This document shows, in pieces, positions 24,905 through 33,796 of a DNA stretch of 64,000 nt (position 1 is its first letter; every line of letters begins with the position of its first letter). Source of the stretch: JABFSS01 sp964497975 (lineage in GTDB: Bacteria > Patescibacteriota > Gracilibacteria > Peribacterales > Peribacteraceae); NCBI GenBank assembly GCA_964497975.1, contig CAZCFO010000002.1, forward strand, positions 62,001 to 126,000. The letters run 5' to 3'. Position numbers and translations under genes: made by a program. The notes under the pieces were generated by a model. The model was not told the DNA's origin. It did no database searches and saw nothing but the letters and a program-made list of their open reading frames with translations.

Positions 24905-26254
24905 ATGTTTTTGGACGAAGCCACCATCAGCGTCAAGGGCGGCCACGGCGGCAAGGGCTGCGTGGCGTTCCGGCGGGAGAAATACATCCCGTACGGCGGC
25001 CCCAACGGCGGCGACGGCGCGCGCGGCGGCGACGTGTACGTAGTCGCTGATGCGAACACCGACACCCTGAGCGACTATGCCTCGCGCAAAAAATTCGAGG
25101 CGCCCAAAGGCGGCATGGGATTGGGCAAGCAGTGCAACGGCCGCGACGGCGAGGACCTCACCCTCCGGGTGCCCCCGGGCACGGTCGTCTCGGCAATCGT
25201 CACCGAGCGCGACGGCACCGTGCACCAGGTGCAGCTGGGCGACCTGATGACGCCCGGAGACACCCTGCTCGTCGCCAAAGGCGGCCGCGGCGGCTACGGC
25301 AACGCGCATTTCAAGAGTTCCACCCGCCAGGCACCCGACTTCGCGGAGCTCGGCGAGCCCGGCGAGGAAGTGACGCTGCGTTTCGACCTCAAGCTCGTCG
25401 CCGACATCGGCATCATCGGCTACCCCAGCGTCGGCAAGTCGACGCTCATCTCGGTGATCAGCGCGGCCCGGCCCAAGATCGCCGCGTATCACTTCACCAC
25501 GCTCGTTCCCAACCTCGGCGTCGTGTCGGTCGACGACCGGCAATTCGTCGTGTGCGACATTCCGGGGCTCATCGAAGGCGCCAGCGAGGGCAAAGGCCTG
25601 GGCATCGAATTCCTCCGGCACATCGAGCGTTGCGGCGCGTTGCTGCACGTCCTGGACATCGGACGCGCGCTCCGCGAAGGCGAAGAACCCGATGCCCAGC
25701 AGCTGATCGACGATTACCGGATGATCCGCAAGGAGCTCACCGCGTACTCCCCCGCTCTGGCGGAGAAGCGCGAACTGGTGCTGCTCAACAAGAGCGACCT
25801 CGTCGGACATGACACCGCGAAACTCGAAAAAGCCCTCAAGAAGGCCAAGATCAAGGTATTCATGAGCGTCTCCTGCGCGACCAAAACCGGCATCGTGGAG
25901 ATGAAGAACGCGCTGCTCCATGCCGCGTTCGAGGAGCGCGAAAAGCGCCAGCCCCTGGATGCCGCCGGGGAGGCCGCCGCCGGAGCCGCGCCGATTCCCG
26001 TGCTCCGTCCCCACCTCAAAAGCGAAAAGATGGGGACGTACCGCATCGAGCGCCTGGAGGACGACACCATCGTGATCGTCGGCAAGCGCATCGAGCAGTT
26101 CACGGTGATGACGAACTTCCAGAGCGAAGGCGCTGTCCGTCGCTTCCGCGACGTGCTCGACCGCATCGGGCTGCTCAAGGCGCTGCAGAAGCTGCGCGGA
26201 GGAACCGAGATGCCCGTGTACATCGGAAAGGTGAGGGTGGATGGGTATCTGTAG
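24905..26254 (+). CDS. obgE: GTPase ObgE/CgtA
   Basis: A 449-residue GTPase involved in late 50S assembly and stress control. Gly-rich Obg domain (1-158: GGHGGKGCVAFRREKYIPYG, GGRGGYGNAHFKSSTRQAP), G domain with GYPSVGKST (G1), DIPGLIEGA (G3), NKSD (G4) and SCAT (G5), and a C-terminal OCT domain (YRIERLEDDTIVIVGKRIEQ). ATG 24905 is the family start although the frame is open upstream. A snap-back hairpin follows the stop immediately. Confidence 0.98.
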   Translation: MFLDEATISVKGGHGGKGCVAFRREKYIPYGGPNGGDGARGGDVYVVADANTDTLSDYASRKKFEAPKGGMGLGKQCNGRDGEDLTLRVPPGTVVSAIVTERDGTVHQVQLGDLMTPGDTLLVAKGGRGGYGNAHFKSSTRQAPDFAELGEPGEEVTLRFDLKLVADIGIIGYPSVGKSTLISVISAARPKIAAYHFTTLVPNLGVVSVDDRQFVVCDIPGLIEGASEGKGLGIEFLRHIERCGALLHVLDIGRALREGEEPDAQQLIDDYRMIRKELTAYSPALAEKRELVLLNKSDLVGHDTAKLEKALKKAKIKVFMSVSCATKTGIVEMKNALLHAAFEEREKRQPLDAAGEAAAGAAPIPVLRPHLKSEKMGTYRIERLEDDTIVIVGKRIEQFTVMTNFQSEGAVRRFRDVLDRIGLLKALQKLRGGTEMPVYIGKVRVDGYL

Positions 26255-26334
26255 GGCAAACGAAGCAAACGACGGAAACGAAGAAAACGAGGATCATCGA
26301 TTGCCTCGTTTTCTTCGATTGCTTCGATTTCCTC
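26255..26334. repeat. 9-mer snap-back hairpin, copy 2
   Basis: Left arm GGCAAACGAAGCAAACGACG with GGAAACGAAGAAAACGAG, centre GAGGATCATCG, right arm of complementary units. It fills the whole gap between obgE and the convergent Cys-rich gene, touching both stop codons. Confidence 0.8.
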
Positions 26335-27277
26335 ACTTCCGGCATCCCTCCCACCTGTTCAGCGGGTCCATGCAGGAGCAGCGGTACTCGCGGCCCGGCA
26401 CAACGCCCAGGCACATGCCCGAGGCGCATTCGCCGCCATGCGCGCAGAGCGCGCCTGCGCTCTTCTTCGCCGCGGCGGACGAGGACTTGCTGCTGCTGAA
26501 GCAGCCGCCCGACTTCACCCCGCCGAACGCGCAGCGCGTGATGTTCGCGGCATTGGGGGCGGTACACGGAACCGAGCAGACGACGTTGCCGGTCTCGGAA
26601 CACGAGGTCGCCTTGGCGAAGGCCGACTGCATGACGGTGACGCAGTAGTTGTCGGCGGCCCTGGGGGCGGAGCACGTCACCTTCTTGAGCGGTGACTGGG
26701 AGAAGGTGCAGTTGACGCCGGCGACGGAGGAGGACGTGGACGAAACACTCCGGCGGCTGCTGGATCGGGACGATGAGGTCTTGGCCAAGGGGAGGGGCCC
26801 GTACATTTTGGATGACGACTTGGCGGACGACGACGATGCACCCGTTCCGCACCAGACGTACATTTCGCGGAAATGCTTTCCGATCGGCTGGCTGCAGGTT
26901 TCGGCCTCGTTCAGGTTGCAGGCGGGGCACACCTGGCACGTGTTCATCATCTTGCCGCAGGCGAGGCCCGTCTGGGGCGCCCCGTTGCAGTAGAAGCCGG
27001 CTTTGCTGCCGTTCACGCTCACGAGTTCCTTCGCGTTTGGATGGAAGAGTTTGCAGATCGAATTCGTGTTGATCGACTTGTAGCCGACGCACTTCATCTT
27101 GATGCTCGCGCAGACCTCATCGCCCGTGTCCATCTTGGGATCGTTCCCGTTCACCAGGTAATACGTGTTGCCGTTGAACTGGACGGAGAGGGGGGCGGCT
27201 GCAACGTTTGCGGCAAAGAGCAGCACTCCGGCGAGCGACAAACCGGCGAGGCCGGCAGCGTGCAGGGAACGGGTCAT
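26333..27277 (-). CDS. Secreted cysteine-rich protein with Ser-rich linkers
   Basis: 314 residues. A signal peptide (LAGLSLAGVLLFAANVAAA) is followed by a Cys-rich region with CNGAPQTGLACGKMMNTCQ and CPACNLNEAETC, a Ser-rich linker, a second Cys-rich module (VTCSAPRAADNYCVTVMQSA), another Ser/Lys linker, and a short C-terminal module (GALCAHGGECASGMCLG) that looks like a disulfide knot. More than 20 Cys in total imply export and oxidative folding; a DsbA-like protein is encoded at 48229. No family recognised. It lies next to the glucan operon on the same strand but is separated from it by a hairpin. Confidence 0.75.
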   Translation of the reverse strand: MTRSLHAAGLAGLSLAGVLLFAANVAAAPLSVQFNGNTYYLVNGNDPKMDTGDEVCASIKMKCVGYKSINTNSICKLFHPNAKELVSVNGSKAGFYCNGAPQTGLACGKMMNTCQVCPACNLNEAETCSQPIGKHFREMYVWCGTGASSSSAKSSSKMYGPLPLAKTSSSRSSSRRSVSSTSSSVAGVNCTFSQSPLKKVTCSAPRAADNYCVTVMQSAFAKATSCSETGNVVCSVPCTAPNAANITRCAFGGVKSGGCFSSSKSSSAAAKKSAGALCAHGGECASGMCLGVVPGREYRCSCMDPLNRWEGCRK

Positions 27278-27365
27278 GGATGAGGAGGGAATGTGCGGAA
27301 AACTCTACGCCCGGGGTGTGGGCTTGGCTAGAAGTGGGGGCTGAAAACCTGGGCTTGATATGTAA

Positions 27366-27461
27366 TGCAAAGGCAAACGAGGCAATCGAAGAAAACGAGG
27401 CAATCGAGGATCCTCGTTTTCTTCGTTTCCGTCGTTTGCATCGTTTGCATCGTTTGCCTTT
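27366..27461. repeat. 9-mer snap-back hairpin, copy 3
   Basis: The longest copy: GGCAAACGAG, GCAATCGAA, GAAAACGAG, GCAATCGAG, then GATCCTCG and complementary units (TTCTTCGTTTCCGTCGTTTG). It abuts the stop codon of the GH81 gene (27462-27464). Confidence 0.8.
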
Positions 27462-29768
27462 CTACAGGCTCCGCAGGTTCCATCCCACCTGCAGCTTGGG
27501 AAGCGCGATGGAGCGGATGCCGATGTAGAACGCGCACTGCGGCGGGTCGTGCGGGAAGCGGTAGATGGCGGCCAGATGCTTGTTGCCGTTCTTGAAGACG
27601 TACCCGGCGCACGTGCCCGTGGCGGACACGGGTTCCCCGAGCGCCTTGGTCGTCTGCAGCCAGTAATCGACGTACGCGCGGCTGTAGCCCGGTTCGATCG
27701 GCATATCGGCCGGGATCGACACCGTGGGGTCCGTGAGCGACTGGACGAGCGAGAGGCCGCTCTTCCAGATGGTCGGGGGGGCCGCCTGGGCGGCCGGTGC
27801 CACGACGCCCTTGACGATCTGCCTGTCGACGATCGGGAGCAGGGCGGTGGTCACGGGGAAGAACTGGATGCCGCGGACGGCGCCGTCGGAGCCGTCGAAG
27901 AAGGTGGCGTAGTCGGCCTTGCCGCTCCAGAGGATCGAGATGATCGGATAGGCGAATTCCTCCGGGAGAGCGTCGGCGGCGGGCACGGCGTTGAGCCAGT
28001 AGACGCGCGCGGCCTGCGATTCCTGGGCGAACATCCACGTGCCCAGGTCCTCGAGCTTGGCGTTGCCCGACGTCCGGCCGTAGAGCGCGAGCGCGTACCA
28101 GGCGTGCATGGCCTCCGAGACCGATTCCTGGTTGGTGCCGTCGCCGAAACTCGTCAGGCCGTTGGCCCAGCTGTGGCCGCCGTACGGATCGAAGTAGCGC
28201 ATGTACGGGAACGAGGGGTCCTTGCGGTCCGTGGACGCGATGTCGCGCGCGAGCAGGCGGAAACAGTCGCCGTATTTTTTGAGGAAATCCGGATCCATGC
28301 GGGCGATGATGGCGGCGGCATGGGTGTAGTACCCGTAGTGGAAGTGGTGGTCGTTGTAGTGCTCGCTTCCGTAGCCGGCGGGCAGGGCGACGATGCCGCC
28401 CGCCACGGGGTCCCACGCGAACGAGAGCGGGCTGCCGGGCGCGCCGGCGCAGAAGCCGCCGAGCGAGTAGCGCGCCTGCTGGAGGGCCTGCGCGCGCAGC
28501 TGGGCATCACCGACCAGGTCGGCGAGTTCGGCGAGCTGGGCCGTGCGGAGGATGCCCTTGCCGATCCAGTACGCGTCGCCCGAGGGCGGCACGTTGCCGG
28601 TGATTTCGCGGCGCAGCGTCTCGCGCAATGCCTGGCCGGAGACCACGTTCTGCAGCGGCGGGAGCGACGGGAGGATGGAGGGCCGGGGGACGGCGGTGCT
28701 GAACCCGTTGCCGCGGTAGAGACGGATGGGTCCGCGCAGCGAATGGAACGTGCCGATCAGCGTCCCGGGGCTGCCGAGGATGCCGGACGACGGCGTGTCC
28801 TTGGGCGCGGCGGCGAGCGAGATGAACTGGTGCGGCAGCAGGCCCATGATCGTGGGCTGCGGGAAGCGGAACGTCGTGTGGACCTGCGAGGACGTCAACG
28901 AGTAACTCGCCTGGGTGCCCGTGAAGGGGCGCAGCGCCGGGGCGAGATACGCGACGGGGTCGCTCTCGGGCGCGATGGCGACCACCGTCACCAGGGCGCG
29001 GCCGCTCTCGACGCGGGCCGTCACGATGCCGCCCTTGATGGTGAACGCGTTGCGCGTCGGCGAGACGAGCATGTACGTGGACGTGGGTGCGCGGATGTGC
29101 ACCGCGGAGCCGCACTCGTTCTTGCAGTCGAAGACGGTGGGCACGGCGCCGCCGGGGAGGACCGCAGTGAGCGTGCCGCCGCCGGGACGGATGAAGACGA
29201 AGGGGCTGCCCTGCGTCATCGTCGCGTCGAAGGCGGTTTTGCCGCCCGCGCGCACGCGGAACGTCACGTCCCAGTCGCCGGCGATGATCGCCGAGGCGCC
29301 GGTCGCCTGGCCGCCGTCCGTGATGCGCAGCGGATCCTCCGCGGTGTGCATCACCGCCCGCTCATGGACCTTGCGTCCCACCTGGAAAAGCGTGAGACCG
29401 TCGGCGTTGAAGATGCCTTTGAAGGGCAGCGGGAAGACGGGCGCGGGCCACGCGTCGAGCGCGCCGGCGCTCCACCACGAGTTGGTGCGGACCGGGCGGG
29501 CGACGCCCGCGGGGACCGTCTGGATGCCGGTGCCGGCGGGGAGCTGCTTGAGCACCGTGTTGTCGCCCACCGTCGGCTTGACGGGCGTGCGTCCGGTCTC
29601 GGGCACGAGCGGCTCGATTTGGGGCGGCGTGTACGACTTCGCGGGGGGCTGCGCGGCGGGCCGCATGGCGCCCGTCGTCGACTGGGAGGCGGCGACGACG
29701 CTGCCGATCACGGCGACGGCGATCACGCCGACGATGCCTGTGCGGAGGAGGTGCTTGAGCATAATCAT
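27462..29768 (-). CDS. GH81 endo-beta-1,3-glucanase
   Basis: A 768-residue exported hydrolase. N-terminal signal/anchor (IVGVIAVAVIGSVVAA) and a Pro-rich spacer. Residues about 90-380 form the beta-rich N-terminal half of GH81 (RTNSWWSAGALDAWPAPVFP, LLPHQFISLA), and the rest is the (alpha/alpha)6 part with HYNDHHFHYGYYTHAAA-type sequence (about 470-485) and the catalytic-region GGHSWANGLTSFGDG next to NQESVSEAMHAWY (about 545). GH81 enzymes cut beta-1,3-glucans. Its start overlaps the stop of the membrane-fusion gene by 4 bp (ATGA), so it is the third gene of a translationally coupled operon. Confidence 0.92.
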   Translation of the reverse strand: MIMLKHLLRTGIVGVIAVAVIGSVVAASQSTTGAMRPAAQPPAKSYTPPQIEPLVPETGRTPVKPTVGDNTVLKQLPAGTGIQTVPAGVARPVRTNSWWSAGALDAWPAPVFPLPFKGIFNADGLTLFQVGRKVHERAVMHTAEDPLRITDGGQATGASAIIAGDWDVTFRVRAGGKTAFDATMTQGSPFVFIRPGGGTLTAVLPGGAVPTVFDCKNECGSAVHIRAPTSTYMLVSPTRNAFTIKGGIVTARVESGRALVTVVAIAPESDPVAYLAPALRPFTGTQASYSLTSSQVHTTFRFPQPTIMGLLPHQFISLAAAPKDTPSSGILGSPGTLIGTFHSLRGPIRLYRGNGFSTAVPRPSILPSLPPLQNVVSGQALRETLRREITGNVPPSGDAYWIGKGILRTAQLAELADLVGDAQLRAQALQQARYSLGGFCAGAPGSPLSFAWDPVAGGIVALPAGYGSEHYNDHHFHYGYYTHAAAIIARMDPDFLKKYGDCFRLLARDIASTDRKDPSFPYMRYFDPYGGHSWANGLTSFGDGTNQESVSEAMHAWYALALYGRTSGNAKLEDLGTWMFAQESQAARVYWLNAVPAADALPEEFAYPIISILWSGKADYATFFDGSDGAVRGIQFFPVTTALLPIVDRQIVKGVVAPAAQAAPPTIWKSGLSLVQSLTDPTVSIPADMPIEPGYSRAYVDYWLQTTKALGEPVSATGTCAGYVFKNGNKHLAAIYRFPHDPPQCAFYIGIRSIALPKLQVGWNLRSL

Positions 29769-30478
29769 TGGGCCTGCGCTTCGGAGCGCGGGAAGAAGGA
29801 ATGGAAAATGGAACTGACGATGTTCTCATCCGGGCGGCGCTCCTGCGACACGTACGCGTCCACCGGAAGGCCGAGCGGGAGGTTCTCGATGCCGTCGGGA
29901 TACCGGAAGAGCTGCAGACGCACGCTGAGCGTCTCATCCTGCGAGTCGTACACCGGGCTGATCTCCTGGATCATGGCGTCGATCGGCTCGCCGTCGTTGA
30001 GGAATTCCGCCTGCACCACCGCGGTCATGAGCGGACGGATGCGCATGACGTCGTTGGGGGGCACCGCGATCTTGGCCACCACGTGCAGCGAGTTTGGCGA
30101 GTTGTCGACGATCGTCGCGAGGGCCTGCTCCCCCGTCACGTACGCGCCGTTGCGGACGGCCAGGTCCACGACCACGCCGGGATGAAGGGCGAAGACGGCC
30201 GTGTTCTCCTGGCGCCACTCCCCCGTCAGCGGGTTATGCACCATCCGCACCACGTCGAGGAGCCGCTGGTCCTGTTCGACGCGGTCATTCTCCTTCACGA
30301 GCAGATGCTGGATCTGCCCGGGCGTCGGTGCGCGGATTTCGCTGGAATCGCCGAGCATGGTCGCCTCCTTCGCCGTGAAGACGCGGGGTGCGACGAACAT
30401 GCGCTGCAGCATCCATCCCTGGATGATCAGGAAGGCGACGACCACGAGTGTGAAGGTGAAGTACGAGGAGGTCTTCAT
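29765..30478 (-). CDS. HlyD/Alg44-type membrane-fusion protein
   Basis: 237 residues. One N-terminal helix (YFTFTLVVVAFLIIQGW), then a biotinyl-lipoyl-like half-motif IRAPTPGQIQHLLVKENDRV, and a second GVVVDLAVRNGAYVTGEQAL, separated by a short hairpin, followed by a beta-barrel region (VPPNDVMRIRPLMTAVVQAE). This is the layout of periplasmic adaptor proteins and of the C-terminal half of Alg44. It overlaps both neighbours by 4 bp (ATGA on each side). Likely role: couple the synthase to export or hold the nascent glucan outside the membrane (inference). Confidence 0.85.
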   Translation of the reverse strand: MKTSSYFTFTLVVVAFLIIQGWMLQRMFVAPRVFTAKEATMLGDSSEIRAPTPGQIQHLLVKENDRVEQDQRLLDVVRMVHNPLTGEWRQENTAVFALHPGVVVDLAVRNGAYVTGEQALATIVDNSPNSLHVVAKIAVPPNDVMRIRPLMTAVVQAEFLNDGEPIDAMIQEISPVYDSQDETLSVRLQLFRYPDGIENLPLGLPVDAYVSQERRPDENIVSSIFHSFFPRSEAQAQ

Positions 30479-32010
30479 GACGCGACAGCGGAAGAGAGTT
30501 TCATGGAGGGGGCGGGAGCGGAGGCGGGGTCAGCGGCGGGGAACGCGCGGCGGCAAAGGGCGAGGAGCAGCGCGCAGTTCCAGACGAGCCACAGGGACAT
30601 CGTCACCGCGAGCATTCCGTTCTTTTCATGCAACAGGAGCACGGGAATCGCGCCCGCGGAAAGCAGGAGCAGCAGGAGGTGCATCATGATGGCGCGCACG
30701 TGGTCGATGTTGGAGAGGGCGACGCCGGACGCGCGCCACTTGAACCGGATGCCGGTCAGTACGCTCGCGCAAGCCGCCATGTGCGCCGAGAAGGCGGCTA
30801 CGGCCATTACGAACGTCCGCCATTTGGGAATGCGCCCGAGGAGGTGCGCGGTCGTGGCAAACATCATCAAAAAGTACGGCAGGAAGTGTGCCGCCCATGA
30901 AAGTCCGCCGGCGGCAACGCTCAGCGGGTGCCATCCCAGGTACACGTAGAGCAGCGGCATCACGAAGAACGTGAAGACGGAGAACCCCGTGAGGAAAAAC
31001 ATCGACGTGTGGAGGTACTGCAGTTTCTGGTCGAGCGTCAGCGATTTGCAGAACAGCGGGTTCTGCTTGAAAAACAGCTCGTAGCCGCCGGTCGCCCAGC
31101 GGAACTGCTGGCGGAGGAAGTTCTCGACGGTCTCGGGAGCGGCGCCTTCGGCGAGTACCGTGGGAAGATACAGCGACTTCCATCCCTTCTGATGAAGGAT
31201 GTACGAGGTCCAAATGTCCTCGGAGTGCGACTTGTCGTACATGCCGCCGAGCTCCATCACCGCCGCGGTGCGGAAGATGACGTTGGTACCCACGCAGAAC
31301 GCGGCGTTGAATCTGTTCTTGGAGGTCTGGATCTGGCGGTAGAAAATGTCCTGCGTCTCGGCCATGCCGCCGCCCACAAACGAGTCGCGGTTGCTCAGGT
31401 ACTGCGGGGTCTGCACGAAGGCGAGCTTGGGATCCGAGAGCATCCACGGCAGCGTGACTTCCAGGAATTCCGGATACGCGACGTGGTCGCTGTCGAAAAT
31501 CACGAAGTAGTCCGACTTCACGCGCTTGAGGGCGTTGTTCAGGTTGCCGGCTTTCCAGCCCGTGCGGTCCGCGCGTCGCAGGTATCCCACGCCGAGTTCC
31601 GTTGCGAGGGCCTTCACCTGGTCCGAACGCCCGTCATCGAGCACGTAGGTTTCGTGCGGCAGGCGAACGTCGCGCGCGGCGGTAATGGTCGGGCGGATGA
31701 CGCTGAGCGGTTCGCCGCAGACCGGGACGAACACGGCAATTTTTCCGCCAATGTGCGGCCGCTTGATCAGCGCGGTGCGGATGGCATCAATGTTGTATTT
31801 GGGCTGCTCCTCCTTTCCGATGATGATCGAAATCCAGACGCCGGCGATCTGGACGATGCCGAGGCCTTCGGCCACGACCAGCAGCGCATACGCGACCGGA
31901 TGCCCCATATTCCGCACGTCGAGAAGCATCATCAGATACCAGCCGAGGCAGACGAGCGCGAACGTCAAAACCACGGGGGTGACGGCCTGACGCTGATACG
32001 GCTGATGCAT
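30475..32010 (-). CDS. Processive family 2 glycosyltransferase (cellulose/curdlan synthase-like)
   Basis: 511 residues. Two N-terminal helices (about 10-30 and 40-64), a cytosolic GT-A domain with VLDDGRSD (D125/D126), DSDH (173-176), SED (263-265) and Q-x2-RW in QQFRW (301-305), then five or six C-terminal helices. This D-DxD-ED-QxxRW set identifies processive beta-glycan synthases such as cellulose, curdlan and hyaluronan synthases. No PilZ domain is present, so no direct c-di-GMP control is visible. Pairing with a beta-1,3-glucanase favours a beta-1,3-glucan product. Confidence 0.93.
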   Translation of the reverse strand: MHQPYQRQAVTPVVLTFALVCLGWYLMMLLDVRNMGHPVAYALLVVAEGLGIVQIAGVWISIIIGKEEQPKYNIDAIRTALIKRPHIGGKIAVFVPVCGEPLSVIRPTITAARDVRLPHETYVLDDGRSDQVKALATELGVGYLRRADRTGWKAGNLNNALKRVKSDYFVIFDSDHVAYPEFLEVTLPWMLSDPKLAFVQTPQYLSNRDSFVGGGMAETQDIFYRQIQTSKNRFNAAFCVGTNVIFRTAAVMELGGMYDKSHSEDIWTSYILHQKGWKSLYLPTVLAEGAAPETVENFLRQQFRWATGGYELFFKQNPLFCKSLTLDQKLQYLHTSMFFLTGFSVFTFFVMPLLYVYLGWHPLSVAAGGLSWAAHFLPYFLMMFATTAHLLGRIPKWRTFVMAVAAFSAHMAACASVLTGIRFKWRASGVALSNIDHVRAIMMHLLLLLLSAGAIPVLLLHEKNGMLAVTMSLWLVWNCALLLALCRRAFPAADPASAPAPSMKLSSAVAS

Positions 32011-32358
32011 GAGGAATTCTTCGGGGAAAAATGACTCTCGAACCTAACACGCTTCGTCGGGGGCAACTAGCATTTGAAGACGAAAATTCGGAGACATTCT
32101 TACTGCGGGAACGGCTGCGGCAGTGCTGGCGCCACGGCGCGACCGCGGGGAAAGGAGCAAAACCGTGAGCGTATACTTAATCATTAATCATCATAATTGT
32201 CAATAATGCGCTTTTCTCCCTCAACGGGCCAATCCACGGCGTTTGCCCGCTTCATTTTGCATTTCACTTTTCCCCGATTTTTCTCTGTAAGAAAAGGCCC
32301 TGGCGTCTGTCAGCACCACTACATCCGGTGTTTGTACTTTTTTGCTCCCTTCTTTGAT
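32011..32358. other. 348-bp divergent intergenic region without a gene
   Basis: Between the synthase and the methyltransferase. It holds a short AT-rich patch (32170-32200, with TTAATCATTAATCATCATAA) suitable for divergent promoters and an iterated TTTGC/CATTT pyrimidine-rich tract (32236-32290) like the low-complexity elements elsewhere. No tRNA, no convincing small frame and no clear terminator is seen. Confidence 0.5.
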
Positions 32359-32982
32359 ATGTCCACTCCCATGAAGGAGGCCCAGCGCCTCGAAGAACTC
32401 TGGTCCGGCGCCTTCGGCGACGCGCTTACCGACCGGCACGTCGACGCCGTCAACGACCAGCGCCGCAAGCGATTCTGGCAGTCGTTGCTTCAGGAATTTC
32501 CCGTCGAGACGGTGCTGGAAGTCGGCTGCAACCAGGCATTCAATCTTGAGCATATGATCCCGCCGCTTGAGCAGCGCAACGTCTACGGCATGGACATCAA
32601 TGCCAAGGCCCTCGCCATCGCCCGGAAGCGTCTGCCCGACGCGCACTTTTTCCGCGGTCCGATCAAGGACATCCCGTACAAGGACCGCATGTTCGACATG
32701 ACGATCTCCGCGGGCGTCCTCATCCATCAGCCGGAGGAATCGCTTCGCGCCGTCATTTCCGAACTCGCCCGCTGCTCCAGGAAGTATGTCGTGCTCAGCG
32801 AGTACCACGATACCGAGACCGTCGAGGTCACCTATCGCGGCGAGCGCGACGCGCTTTTCCGCAGGGACTACGGGAAAATTTTTCTCCAGAACGCCCCCGG
32901 CTTCACGCTCGTGAAAGAGGGATTCCACGGGAAGGACGAAGGCTGGGACGACGAGACCTTCTACGTCTTCGTTCGCAAGTGA
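32359..32982 (+). CDS. SAM-dependent methyltransferase, pseudaminic-acid-methylase-like
   Basis: A 207-residue class I methyltransferase. LEVGCNQAFNLEHMIPPLEQ is the SAM-binding motif I, then NVYGMDINAKALAIARKRLP and MTISAGVLIHQPEESLRAVI. The N-terminus EELWSGAFGDALTDRH matches the family named after pseudaminic acid biosynthesis, whose members often modify surface sugars. No pse genes are near, so the substrate is open. ATG 32359 is chosen because homology starts there; 54 upstream codons of the open frame fall in the intergenic region. Confidence 0.82.
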   Translation: MSTPMKEAQRLEELWSGAFGDALTDRHVDAVNDQRRKRFWQSLLQEFPVETVLEVGCNQAFNLEHMIPPLEQRNVYGMDINAKALAIARKRLPDAHFFRGPIKDIPYKDRMFDMTISAGVLIHQPEESLRAVISELARCSRKYVVLSEYHDTETVEVTYRGERDALFRRDYGKIFLQNAPGFTLVKEGFHGKDEGWDDETFYVFVRK

Positions 32983-33002
32983 TCGCGGCAGATGCGCAAG
33001 CG

Positions 33003-33030
33003 GCCCCTGCCCGACGGCGGGGGCTGTTTT
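33003..33030 (+). terminator. Rho-independent terminator after the methyltransferase
   Basis: GCCCCTGCC / GGCGGGGGC stem (one T-G pair) with loop CGAC, followed by TGTTTT. Confidence 0.75.
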
Positions 33031-33276
33031 CCGCCGTCGCAACAGCGGTAAGTATTCCGCTGGCCCGGCGTCTTAGTGGCGTACATGAAGACGATTCTTC
33101 CTCCGACGGCCCTCTCCCCTCTCCGGCGTGCTCTCCCGCCGCGCTTCGCCAAACGCGGGGACTCTGCGCGAAAACGGATGTTGTCGCCCATGGCGGAACG
33201 CGCGTTGGATCTGTCGATGCTGTCGATCCCGGCGCTGCTGCTGTTGCGGATGATGTAAGCGCCCGATCGGCAGATG

Positions 33277-33510
33277 TCAGACTGCCTTGTCGAGGAGATC
33301 CCGGAGCTCTTGGCTTTTATCGCGAAGAAACCGTTCAACGGCCCGGCCATCGGAATCGGGACCGGACATCTGCGGATGAGACAGGTCTTCGATGGCCTGC
33401 TGCAATTCCCGGGCACGCTTTTTATCTTGGGGAGAAAGTTTGCTAATCTTCGCCTCTGTCGAAGCATCGCTGAAGGGAATCATGTCGGGATGCGGGTTGT
33501 AAAAACGCAT
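33277..33510 (-). CDS. Small hypothetical protein
   Basis: 77 residues, highly charged and helical in the C-terminal two thirds (SPQDKKRARELQQAIEDLSH, RDKSQELRDLLDKAV). An AT-rich region lies upstream (33511-33560), compatible with a promoter. No homologue recognised. The opposite strand is also open, so support comes only from composition and the upstream AT-rich stretch. The stretch 33031-33276 holds nothing I can support. Confidence 0.4.
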   Translation of the reverse strand: MRFYNPHPDMIPFSDASTEAKISKLSPQDKKRARELQQAIEDLSHPQMSGPDSDGRAVERFLRDKSQELRDLLDKAV

Positions 33511-33711
33511 AGGAAGTTAGGAATGTAATATGTGTATATTATAACATAAAATCTAAAATTATGCAAACTACGCCAAAGCCGCGATTCCCCAGCGCCCAAT
33601 GGGAGTCTGCAAGGCCTCGGGCCATTTTGATGGCGTCACAGGGCATTGCATGCGAGCTTGCCTCGTTCCGGCGGACGGGGAACTGACGACGCCGTCGTTA
33701 AAAAAACTATG

Positions 33712-33727
33712 TGGTGGCCCCGGTCAG
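33712..33727. repeat. Copy of the 3' end of tRNA-Phe
   Basis: TGGTGGCCCCGGTCAG here repeats 33797-33812, the last 16 bases of tRNA-Phe, 85 bp away in the same orientation. Such tRNA 3'-end duplications arise at integrase attachment sites; no integrase is seen here. Confidence 0.65.
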
Positions 33728-33796
33728 TCTTCTTCGCAAGCTTCGAAGACTGTTTCCTGCACTTTCAAGTCATTCTGCTAAGCTCGCGTAGCAGAA

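Noticed and set aside
27549..30185. An 878-codon + strand frame opposite the GH81 and membrane-fusion genes
   Set aside because: Low-complexity Arg/Gly/Asp-rich translation, no domain; the minus strand has a coherent coupled operon.
33076..33258. A 60-codon + strand frame ending in a hydrophobic stretch, possibly a small membrane protein
   Set aside because: The hydrophobic end is short, the rest is Arg/Pro-rich as in shadow frames, and it follows a terminator without a convincing promoter. Not impossible, but not supported.
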